Origin: Acidobacteriota bacterium
Lineage (GTDB): Bacteria > Acidobacteriota > Terriglobia > Terriglobales > Acidobacteriaceae
Assembly: GCA_019510535.1 (NCBI GenBank)
Contig: JAEKKE010000020.1
Span: forward strand, 1-7,057
Direction: 5' to 3'
DNA: 7,057 bases
The notes beneath the pieces were generated by a model. That model was not told the DNA's origin. It did no database searches and saw nothing but the letters and a program-made list of their open reading frames with translations. Numbering within the stretch: position 1 is the stretch's first letter; each line of letters opens with the position of its first letter. Positions 1 to 5,388 of this stretch are shown here, piece by piece. Made by a program: the position numbers and the translations under genes.

Positions 1-1
1 G

Positions 2-337
2 AATGGTGTGCCCCCGGAGGCTGACCTTGTCTTCGATGTGCGTTTCCTGCCGAATCCGCACTTCATCCCCGAGTTCCGCAAGGAAACCGGGCTGAACCCG
101 AAGGTGGCGCGCTATGTGAAACGCTTCCCTCAGACGAAGAAGTTCCTGGACAAGACCACCGATCTGATGAAGTTTCTGCTGCCGTTCTACGTCAAGGAAG
201 GCAAGAGCTACCTGACCATCGCCTTTGGATGTACCGGTGGCCAGCACCGCTCGGTCGCAATCGCCGAAGAGATGAAGAAACGGCTGGAGGCCGAGGGCTA
301 TCGCGTCAAGAGCGGCCACAGGGATATGCCGCGTTGA
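2..337 (+). CDS. rapZ: RapZ/YvcJ family RNase adaptor protein, C-terminal part (5' end outside window)
   Basis: The reading frame is open from base 2 and encodes 111 residues, the C-terminal domain of RapZ. Visible hallmarks are VFDVRFLPNP (residues about 12-21 of the fragment) and GCTGGQHRSVAIAEE near residues 76-90, which match the conserved GCTGGxHRSV segment of the family. RapZ proteins have an N-terminal P-loop nucleotide-binding domain, which is not in this window. In E. coli the C-terminal domain binds small RNAs and the amino-sugar precursor GlcN6P and delivers GlmZ to RNase E; whether that role holds here is unknown. A GTG at base 8 could be read as a start, but the family alignment continues upstream of it, so the gene is truncated by the window edge. 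The next gene starts 82 bp downstream on the same strand. Confidence 0.93.
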   Translation, partial: NGVPPEADLVFDVRFLPNPHFIPEFRKETGLNPKVARYVKRFPQTKKFLDKTTDLMKFLLPFYVKEGKSYLTIAFGCTGGQHRSVAIAEEMKKRLEAEGYRVKSGHRDMPR

Positions 338-347
338 CCGGCAGCGG

Positions 348-365
348 GCAAGCCCCTTGCGGGCT
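348..365 (+). other. weak stem-loop region after rapZ
   Basis: Two mutually exclusive short stems can form just after the rapZ stop: GCAAG (348-352) with CTTGC (356-360), and AGCCC (351-355) with GGGCT (361-365). No T-tract follows, so this is at best a weak or Rho-assisted terminator or an RNA stability structure. A TAGAAT hexamer at 369-374 resembles a sigma70 -10 box but has no convincing -35 partner at normal spacing. Confidence 0.22.
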
Positions 366-419
366 GATTAGAATAAGACGGATGTCTCCCATCACCAACT
401 TCGGTCTGGGGGTGCGCAT

Positions 420-2267
420 TTGAGGCGCCTCTGGAGGCTGCTGCTGTACGCGCGGCCGTATCTGCTTTACTCGCTGATCTCGGTCGTGCTGATGGCGATC
501 GTGGGGGCAATGGCGGCCTTCCGCATTCTTCTGGTCAAGCCGATCTTCGACAATGTTCTGGCGCCCGATGCTCCGTCCCCTAACGTACTGAATATCCCCA
601 TTCCCCACCGGAATATCTCGCTTAATCTGCAGTGGCTTGTTCCCAGCCATTTTCACAACGCCTGGACGGTAATCGCCTACGCGCTGGTTTGCTCGGCACT
701 CCTGAAGAGCATCTGCGACTACGTGGGAACGTACCTGGTGAACTATGCCGGCTTCGGCATGATCACCGATCTTCGCAACGATCTGTATAACGCCGTGCTG
801 CGGCGCTCGGTCGCGTTTTTCCAGCGGCACACGACAGGAACGTTGCTCTCCACACTGATCAACGATATCGAGAGGGTGCAGGTAGCGATGTCGGCGGTGT
901 TGAGTGAACTGATGCAGCAGTTCTTCACCCTGCTGTGGACCGCCGTCGTGGTCGTTCTGATGGGCGGCAAACTGAGCTGGATACTGCTGCTGTTTGTGCT
1001 GGTGGTCATCTCGTCGGCGCGGCGCATCGGACGTAGCGTCCGTACCACCACTCGCAAGGGTCAGGACAAGCTGGCTGAGATTCAGAACATCCTGCACGAG
1101 ACCATCACCGGCAACCGCATCGTGAAGGCCTTCGGCATGGAGCTATGGGAGATGGACCGCTTCCGCACAGCGGCGCGCCGTCTCTTCCGCGCCAACCTGA
1201 AGAGCGTCAGCGTGCAGGCGATCAGCTCTCCCTTGATGGACGCCATCGGGTCGGTGGCGATTGCTCTCTTGCTTCTGTTGGGGCGTGACCGAATTCGCGC
1301 ACACGAGATGACCGCCGGTTCGTTTATCGCGTTCCTGATCGCAGTCTTTACGCTCTATGACCCGGTGCGGAAGTGCGCCATGTTCTACAACAGCTTCCAG
1401 CAGGCTCTCGGCGCCAGTGAAGAGATCTTCCGCTTTATGGACGCACAGGATGATGTGATCGAGAAGAAGAAGGCACTTCCCCTGCCGGGCTTCCAGAACG
1501 AGATCCGGTTCGAACATGTCGGTTTTGCGTACGAGGTCGACCATGAACAGAAGCAGGTGCTGCGCGACATCAATCTGGATGTAAAGCGCGGCGAAGTGAT
1601 CGCCTTTGTCGGTCCCAGCGGCGCCGGCAAGTCGACGCTCGTGAACCTGATTCCGCGCTTCTTCGATGTGACTGAAGGAGCAATCACGTTTGATGGTCAT
1701 GATCTGCGCGACTTAACCATTGCATCGCTGCGCAAGCTGATCGGCAAGGTGACGCAGGAGACCGTTCTGTTCAATGACACGGTGCGCAACAATATCGCAT
1801 ATGGCCAGCCCGATGTCCCGTTAGCCCGGGTACAGGCGGCTGCGAAGGCGGCTCTGGCGCACGACTTCATTGAGCGCTTGCCGAACAGCTACGACACCAT
1901 GATCGGCGAAAAGGGGGCGCGTCTCTCCGGTGGGGAACGCCAGCGGCTGGCGATTGCGCGAGCTTTGCTGAAGAATGCGCCCATCCTGATTCTGGACGAG
2001 GCAACCTCGGCGCTGGATACGGAAAGCGAGGCTCTGGTGCAGGCCGCGCTGGCCAATCTGATGCAGGGACGTACAGTATTTGTCATCGCGCATCGGCTGA
2101 GCACGGTTCGCCGAGCCGACCGCATCGTCATCATTGAACACGGGCAGATTACCGAGATGGGGTCGCACGAGGAGCTGCTACAGCTCTCCGGCACCTACAA
2201 GCGGCTGTATGACTTGCAGTTCGTCACCGACCGGGCTGTTGAAACTGTTGCAGAAGGGACCGCATGA
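420..2267 (+). CDS. MsbA-type ABC exporter (fused permease and ATPase half-transporter)
   Basis: This 615-residue half-transporter should act as a homodimer in the inner membrane. Its ABC-B/MsbA type suggests export of lipid A, another lipid or a peptide; the substrate is inferred from family only. Six likely membrane segments lie near residues 12-36, 80-108, 166-182, 184-201, 268-287 and 298-316. The ATPase domain is complete: A-loop Tyr371, Walker A GPSGAGKST (398-406), Q-loop Gln446, signature LSGGERQR (502-509), Walker B ILILDE with Asp526 and catalytic Glu527, and H-loop His558. Length is slightly above the usual 580 or so. The start is TTG at 420. The frame is closed at 369-371, there is no ATG or GTG between, and the next in-frame ATG lies inside the first membrane helix. 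A GGGGG run (408-412) can serve as ribosome binding site. The stop overlaps the yicC start by four bases (ATGA), implying coupled translation. Confidence 0.94.
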   Translation: MRRLWRLLLYARPYLLYSLISVVLMAIVGAMAAFRILLVKPIFDNVLAPDAPSPNVLNIPIPHRNISLNLQWLVPSHFHNAWTVIAYALVCSALLKSICDYVGTYLVNYAGFGMITDLRNDLYNAVLRRSVAFFQRHTTGTLLSTLINDIERVQVAMSAVLSELMQQFFTLLWTAVVVVLMGGKLSWILLLFVLVVISSARRIGRSVRTTTRKGQDKLAEIQNILHETITGNRIVKAFGMELWEMDRFRTAARRLFRANLKSVSVQAISSPLMDAIGSVAIALLLLLGRDRIRAHEMTAGSFIAFLIAVFTLYDPVRKCAMFYNSFQQALGASEEIFRFMDAQDDVIEKKKALPLPGFQNEIRFEHVGFAYEVDHEQKQVLRDINLDVKRGEVIAFVGPSGAGKSTLVNLIPRFFDVTEGAITFDGHDLRDLTIASLRKLIGKVTQETVLFNDTVRNNIAYGQPDVPLARVQAAAKAALAHDFIERLPNSYDTMIGEKGARLSGGERQRLAIARALLKNAPILILDEATSALDTESEALVQAALANLMQGRTVFVIAHRLSTVRRADRIVIIEHGQITEMGSHEELLQLSGTYKRLYDLQFVTDRAVETVAEGTA

Positions 2268-3169
2268 GTCTTGCATATTCGATGACGGGCTTTGCCCGCA
2301 TTCAAGGCAGTGTGGCTGAGGGCGTGGGATTTACGCTCTCGCTGAAGAGCGTCAACCACCGTTTCCTCGATCTACATATGCGCCTTCCAGCCGGTTGCGA
2401 TGCGTTGGAGATGCAGCTTCGCAAACTGCTGAAGGAGCAGTTACGCCGTGGCCACGTCGAGGTAACGCTGCAGCTGGATCGCCAACGCCAGCGTACGCTG
2501 CAGTACGATCGCTCCGTTGTGGCTGCTTATGTTGAAGCGTACCGTCGTGCGGCGGAGGAGAATAACCTTGCCGGGGATCCAGATCTCTCCAGCATTCTGC
2601 GCATGCCTGGTGTCTTCAGCTCGGATGGTGAAGATTCTGAGCTGAAGCCGGAGCAGATTGAGGCGGCGGTGCTGCAGGAAGTAGAACCGCTGATCGCCTC
2701 GCTGCGGGCAATGCGGGCCCAGGAAGGTGCGGCGCTCGTGGCCGAGCTCGATGCCTGCATGGTGCGTATCGGGGCCGTTGCAGACGAAGTCGATACGCTG
2801 CGGGGCGACGTGCGCGCCAGCTACTATGAGCGTATCCGGACCCGGATTGCAGAACTGACCGAAGGCGCCGGCATCAGCGAAGAGCGCTTGCTCTCCGAGG
2901 CTGCGGTGATGGCCGAACGCAGTGACGTTGAAGAAGAGATCGTCCGGTTGAAGACCCATGTCGACCACTTCCGCGGCCTGCTCGCCGCCGGTGGAGAGTT
3001 GGGGAAGAAGCTCGACTTCCTGCTGCAGGAGCTGAACCGGGAGTCAAATACGCTGCTCTCCAAGACCAGCGGAGCCAATACGGCAAATGGTCTCAGGATC
3101 ACCGAGCTTGGCCTGGAGCTCAAGACGGTGATCGAAAAGGCAAGGGAACAAGTGCAGAACCTGGAATAG
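2264..3169 (+). CDS. yicC: YicC/YloC family endoribonuclease
   Basis: The 301-residue product matches YicC (E. coli protein about 287 aa). It has the N-terminal signature YSMTGFAR at residues 5-12 and a C-terminal DUF1732 domain. That domain carries the acidic SDVEEEIVRL stretch (220-229, Glu223-225), then GGELGKKLDF and the LLQELNRE block up to about residue 260, ending in a helical, charged tail. Family members have been reported as RNA endonucleases affecting small RNA and mRNA turnover; the precise targets here are unknown. The ATG overlaps the upstream exporter stop (ATGA) and is preceded by AAGGG at 2254-2258, five bases away, which is a good ribosome binding site. The central part (about residues 80-215) is rich in Glu, Ala and Leu and probably helical. 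Placement just before gmk and rpoZ is a common bacterial arrangement and supports the call. Confidence 0.95.
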   Translation: MSLAYSMTGFARIQGSVAEGVGFTLSLKSVNHRFLDLHMRLPAGCDALEMQLRKLLKEQLRRGHVEVTLQLDRQRQRTLQYDRSVVAAYVEAYRRAAEENNLAGDPDLSSILRMPGVFSSDGEDSELKPEQIEAAVLQEVEPLIASLRAMRAQEGAALVAELDACMVRIGAVADEVDTLRGDVRASYYERIRTRIAELTEGAGISEERLLSEAAVMAERSDVEEEIVRLKTHVDHFRGLLAAGGELGKKLDFLLQELNRESNTLLSKTSGANTANGLRITELGLELKTVIEKAREQVQNLE

Positions 3170-3185
3170 GGCGGCTGTGCCGCCC
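3169..3185 (+). terminator. GC-rich hairpin at the yicC stop codon
   Basis: GGGCGGC (3169-3175) pairs perfectly with GCCGCCC (3179-3185) across a TGT loop. The stem begins with the last base of the yicC TAG stop. No uridine run follows directly; the next 35 bases are a GTT-rich heptamer repeat. It could pause or attenuate transcription between yicC and gmk or protect the upstream mRNA end, but it is not a canonical intrinsic terminator. Confidence 0.4.
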
Positions 3186-3220
3186 AGTTGCCAGTTCCTG
3201 GTTGCTGGTTGCTAGTTGGG
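3186..3220 (+). repeat. heptanucleotide tandem repeat, five units
   Basis: Five consecutive 7-base units are seen with no gaps: AGTTGCC, AGTTCCT, GGTTGCT, GGTTGCT and AGTTGGG, with approximate consensus RGTTGCT. The third and fourth units are identical. The array lies in the yicC-gmk spacer directly after a GC hairpin. Short heptameric tandem repeats are known in some bacterial groups (for example the STRR elements of filamentous cyanobacteria). Any relation to those is not implied, and no function is visible. Confidence 0.7.
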
Positions 3221-3240
3221 ATAGCGGGTACTCCTGTTTT

Positions 3241-3282
3241 GTCTTTTCGGAGCGAGCGTAGGGAACGGAGAAATCTGCTTTT
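3241..3282 (+). repeat. probable copy of a dispersed intergenic repeat (TTTCGGAGCG...GGAGAAATCTG type)
   Basis: This stretch begins GTCTTTTCGGAGCGAGCG and ends GGAGAAATCTGCTTTT. It resembles a degenerate intergenic repeat seen in many bacterial genomes, which when translated gives spurious peptides of the type SFRSE..RNLLF. Here the spurious frame reads LSFRSERRERRNLLF. The stretch lies in the spacer upstream of gmk. Family membership rests on recalled similarity, not on a search, and only one copy is in this window. Confidence 0.45.
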
Positions 3283-3298
3283 CCACCAACTTGTTTCC

Positions 3299-3329
3299 TT
3301 GCGAAATATAGAAGGCAACGTGTTATGTA
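3299..3329 (+). promoter_or_regulatory. candidate promoter for gmk
   Basis: TTGCGA (3299-3304, four of six matches to TTGACA) is followed after 19 bases by TATGTA (3324-3329), which is preceded by TG at 3321-3322 in the extended -10 position. The surrounding bases are AT-richer than the neighbouring genes. Transcription would start near 3336 and leave a leader of only about 20 bases before the gmk ATG. The -10 match is modest, so this is a guess from pattern and position. Confidence 0.25.
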
Positions 3330-3356
3330 CACTTTCCAAAAGAAACATTCCTTCTG

Positions 3357-4022
3357 ATGGCAGGCATTCTCTTCATCATCTCCGCGCCTTCTGGCTCGGG
3401 TAAGTCGACTCTTGTGGCCGGTGTTCGTTCGCTTGTAGCCGGGCTTGAATTTTCGGTCTCCTACACCACCCGCCCACCCCGCGGTTCCGAGGTGGACGGC
3501 GAGGCGTACCACTTCACGACACGCGAGAACTTTGAGGCGATGATCGCCCGCGATGAGTTCCTGGAGTGGGCCGAGGTCTTCGGCAACTACTACGGAACGG
3601 CGCGCTCGGCGCTGGACCAGGCCCGGCAGCACAACCACGACCTGCTACTCGATATCGACGTGCAGGGCGCGATGCAGGTGATGCAGAAGATGTCCGACGC
3701 GGTCTCCATCTTTATACTGCCTCCAAGCCCACAGGTGCTGGAGATGCGGCTGCGCAACCGGTCGCTGGCCGAGAACATGAGCGACGAGACGGTGATTCAG
3801 CGACGTCTGACCGAGGCACGGAACGAACTGCAGTTCATGGAGAAGTACAAGTACGCCGTGGTGAATGATGTTCTGGATCAGGCGGTGACGGAGCTAAAAG
3901 CGGTCGTTATGACCGAGCGCGGGGAAGAAGGACGTTATCTGCGTGAACTGGCACAGTCGTGCCGCACCTCGACGATGTCGGAGCGGTTGACGAACGCTCT
4001 TCGCAGCTTTGTCAGGGAATAG
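3357..4022 (+). CDS. gmk: guanylate kinase
   Basis: The 221-residue enzyme converts GMP plus ATP to GDP plus ADP in the cytoplasm, feeding GTP/dGTP and (p)ppGpp pools. The P-loop SAPSGSGKST is at residues 9-18 with Lys16. The GMP-binding segment SYTTRPPRGSEVDGEAYHF spans 35-53, with Arg39, Arg42 and Tyr51. EWAEVFGNYYGT (70-81) and LLLDIDVQGA (96-105, Asp99/Asp101) follow, then the lid region with RLRNRSLAEN and VIQRRL. Length is typical (about 190-220). The ATG at 3357 is the first plausible start: no ATG, GTG or TTG is in frame between about 3318 and 3356. No good Shine-Dalgarno precedes it (the bases before it read CATTCCTTCTG), so initiation may be weak or leaderless-like. Placement between yicC and rpoZ is classical. 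The spacer from yicC is 187 bp and carries repeats, so gmk may have its own promoter. Confidence 0.97.
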   Translation: MAGILFIISAPSGSGKSTLVAGVRSLVAGLEFSVSYTTRPPRGSEVDGEAYHFTTRENFEAMIARDEFLEWAEVFGNYYGTARSALDQARQHNHDLLLDIDVQGAMQVMQKMSDAVSIFILPPSPQVLEMRLRNRSLAENMSDETVIQRRLTEARNELQFMEKYKYAVVNDVLDQAVTELKAVVMTERGEEGRYLRELAQSCRTSTMSERLTNALRSFVRE

Positions 4023-4049
4023 TTCGCCTCTCGTACTTTAATTCCCGAA

Positions 4050-4078
4050 TTCGACCTCGAATATCCACAACGTAAATT
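4050..4078 (+). promoter_or_regulatory. candidate promoter for rpoZ
   Basis: In the 111-bp gmk-rpoZ gap, TTCGAC (4050-4055) and TAAATT (4073-4078) are separated by 17 bases. Both are imperfect sigma70-like hexamers. The region is AT-richer than the genes around it. The -35 candidate lies within a small perfect inverted repeat, ATTCGA (4049-4054) and TCGAAT (4057-4062), separated by two bases. The evidence is pattern and position only. Confidence 0.25.
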
Positions 4079-4110
4079 CATGCTTGGCGACGCCGATGCG
4101 AGCGGGTACA

Positions 4111-4134
4111 TTGCTTGCATACGGAGGCAAGCAA
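4111..4134 (+). promoter_or_regulatory. rpoZ ribosome binding site within a perfect inverted repeat
   Basis: TTGCTTGC (4111-4118) and GCAAGCAA (4127-4134) form a perfect 8-bp stem around the 8-base loop ATACGGAG. The Shine-Dalgarno GGAGG (4123-4127) sits mostly in the loop. The 3' arm runs through the 6-base spacer and ends with the A of the rpoZ ATG. The strong SD also decides the start at 4134 over the upstream in-frame ATG at 4080. The hairpin could tune initiation of the omega subunit; this regulatory role is inferred. Confidence 0.6.
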
Positions 4135-4337
4135 TGGATCCAAAGCTCGTCAACAAGTACAGCCTGGTCAAAGGCGCGGCGCGGCGTGCACGTCAACTGC
4201 AGTCGGGTGCCACCCCTTTGATCGCGTCCAAATCGATGAAGGCATGCCGTGTTGCCCAGGACGAGATTCTCTCCGGGCAGGTAAAGTTTGTCGTTCCCAA
4301 AACCGAGTTGAAGCCCGACATCGAGTCTGTGCTTTAG
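4134..4337 (+). CDS. rpoZ: DNA-directed RNA polymerase omega subunit
   Basis: The 67-residue product is a small omega subunit, which helps fold and assemble the beta' subunit of RNA polymerase and in some bacteria contributes to ppGpp response. NKYSLVKGAARRARQLQSGA (residues 7-26) corresponds to the conserved omega helix with the ARRARQ core. It is followed by the second helix MKACRVAQDEILSGQV (35-50), equivalent to the ALREI..G segment, and a short acidic tail. The length is at the short end of the family (E. coli 91 aa) but similar small omegas are common. The start at ATG 4134 is chosen because GGAGG lies six bases upstream and the family alignment begins there; an in-frame ATG at 4080 would add 18 unrelated residues and has no SD. 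The gene follows gmk as in many bacteria. Its TAG stop lies inside the terminal repeat of the downstream palindromic element. Confidence 0.92.
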   Translation: MDPKLVNKYSLVKGAARRARQLQSGATPLIASKSMKACRVAQDEILSGQVKFVVPKTELKPDIESVL

Positions 4338-4446
4338 AGCATTTTCTCTGTAGGTCTAGGGCTTCCGCACCTATGGGCGTTTTCCGCAATGAAAACGCCG
4401 CTGCACGCCCCTCACAGGGTACCCAGCAACAGGGAAAACGCTCTAA
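4334..4446. repeat. palindromic MITE/REP-like intergenic element
   Basis: A 113-bp block is bounded by 17-base imperfect terminal inverted repeats. The left end is TTAGAGCATTTTCTCTG (4334-4350). The right end is CAGGGAAAACGCTCTAA (4430-4446), 15 of 17 matching when reverse-complemented; as RNA this gives one mismatch and one G-U pair. Inside, GGCGTTTTC (4376-4384) and GAAAACGCC (4391-4399) form a perfect 9-bp hairpin with a 6-base loop. GGGTACCC (4417-4424) is a further palindrome. The motif GCGTTTTC or its complement occurs at both ends and in the inner stem. There is no coding potential for a transposase. It fills the gap between rpoZ and the glycosylase gene almost completely, containing the rpoZ stop and ending nine bases before the next ATG. 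It may act as an mRNA structure, a terminator or a non-autonomous mobile repeat; which is not decidable here. Confidence 0.65.
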
Positions 4447-4455
4447 GATCGTTGT

Positions 4456-5349
4456 ATGAGTTACACGCCTGAGGCCGCCGCGCGGCTGCGGGCCTATGTC
4501 GCGTACTTCCGCGACCTTGGCGTACATGAGTTCTATCGCTGGAGCGAGCCGGCTCCGCAGGCGCAACATGCCTCTGCGGTTATCGAGCCGCCTGTGCCTC
4601 CCGCTCCCGTACCAACACCGGTCCCGGTGACGGCGGTGTCTGCGCCGGAGATCGATGACCGCGAGCCACAACCGGCGCAGATGCTGCCGCCGGAGCTGAG
4701 AGAGCCTCCCATTCCCAAGCTGTATTCCTTTGATGAACTTGTTCCTTTGCCGACGACGGCGGTTCCCGCCGCCGATCGCCCGGCCGCGATGAAGCTGATC
4801 CAGGATGAGATCGGCGACTGCACCCGCTGCCCGCTTGCCTATGGCGGACGCCGCAAGATCGTCTTCGCCGATGGCGACCCGAATGCCACCCTCATGTTCG
4901 TAGGGGAAGGCCCCGGAGCGGATGAAGATGCACAGGGACTGCCCTTTGTGGGCAAGGCCGGGCAGCTGCTCGACAACATGATCACCGCGATGGGCGTCAA
5001 GCGGGAGCAGGTCTATATCGCCAATATCGTGAAGTGCCGTCCGCCGGCGAACCGTACGCCGGAGTACGTGGAAGCCACTACGTGCTCACAGTTCCTGATT
5101 AAGCAGATCGATGTGGTGCAGCCGAAGGTGATTGTGGCTCTCGGCTCCACGGCGGCAACATATCTGCTGGGTCGGAAGCAGGCGCTGGCGGGGCTGCGTG
5201 GCACATGGCACAGCGCGCGCGGAGCCAAGGTCGCGGTGACCTATCACCCAGCCTTTCTGCTGCGCGATCCCCGCATGAAGGGCGAAGCCTGGAAAGACTT
5301 GCAGATGGTGATGCGGGAACTAGGTCTGAAACCTCCCGCGAAACAGTAA
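4456..5349 (+). CDS. family 4 uracil-DNA glycosylase (4Fe-4S)
   Basis: The 297-residue protein should remove uracil from DNA at the first step of base excision repair. The catalytic domain covers residues about 112-290. The family 4 motif GEGPGADEDAQGLPFVGKAG begins at residue 150, and the second motif is YHPAFLLRD with His264. Four cysteines suited to a [4Fe-4S] cluster are Cys122 and Cys125 (CTRC), Cys194 (VKCRPPANR) and Cys210. An N-terminal helix (1-30) is joined by a Pro/Ala/Val-rich linker (about 31-110) that looks disordered; this makes the protein longer than the minimal enzymes of about 200 residues. The same family has been labelled as phage SPO1 DNA polymerase-related protein. The ATG at 4456 is the first start after an in-frame TAA at 4444-4446, but no Shine-Dalgarno is visible because the palindromic element ends nine bases upstream. 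Its last codons and stop are duplicated downstream. Confidence 0.93.
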   Translation: MSYTPEAAARLRAYVAYFRDLGVHEFYRWSEPAPQAQHASAVIEPPVPPAPVPTPVPVTAVSAPEIDDREPQPAQMLPPELREPPIPKLYSFDELVPLPTTAVPAADRPAAMKLIQDEIGDCTRCPLAYGGRRKIVFADGDPNATLMFVGEGPGADEDAQGLPFVGKAGQLLDNMITAMGVKREQVYIANIVKCRPPANRTPEYVEATTCSQFLIKQIDVVQPKVIVALGSTAATYLLGRKQALAGLRGTWHSARGAKVAVTYHPAFLLRDPRMKGEAWKDLQMVMRELGLKPPAKQ

Positions 5350-5378
5350 TTCAGGAGCGCAAAGCAATAGTTCAGGAG
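5337..5378 (+). repeat. 21-bp tandem duplication spanning the glycosylase stop codon
   Basis: Copies at 5337-5357 and 5358-5378 match at 17 of 21 bases. All four differences are A/G transitions at the third base of successive glycosylase-frame codons: GCG/GCA, AAA/AAG, CAG/CAA and the stop TAA/TAG. Both copies end in TTCAGGAG, which contains a Shine-Dalgarno core. The second AGGAG (5374-5378) lies ten bases before the hydratase ATG and is the likely functional one. Confidence 0.75.
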
Positions 5379-5388
5379 AAGAGACCCT

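Noticed and set aside
8..10. GTG as start of a 109-residue protein
   Set aside because: RapZ homology (the VPPEADLVFDVRFLPNP region) continues upstream of it, so the gene is cut by the window edge rather than starting here.
306..1097. 263-codon open frame on the minus strand
   Set aside because: It lies opposite the start of the ABC exporter, has a Gln/Arg/His-rich composition typical of antisense frames in GC-rich genes, and resembles no family.
1143..1700. 185-codon minus-strand frame
   Set aside because: Antisense shadow of the exporter's coupling region and Walker A segment; no recognisable domain.
3169..3356. CRISPR array or tRNA in the repeat-rich spacer
   Set aside because: The repeats are 7 bases long and contiguous with no spacers, and no cloverleaf can be drawn.
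3188..3403. Small plus-strand ORF of 71 codons upstream of gmk
   Set aside because: It translates the heptamer and dispersed repeats and runs into gmk in the wrong frame; it looks like a spurious repeat peptide.
4080..4133. In-frame ATG at 4080 as an earlier rpoZ start
   Set aside because: No Shine-Dalgarno, the extra 18 residues do not fit the omega family, and a strong GGAGG precedes the ATG at 4134.
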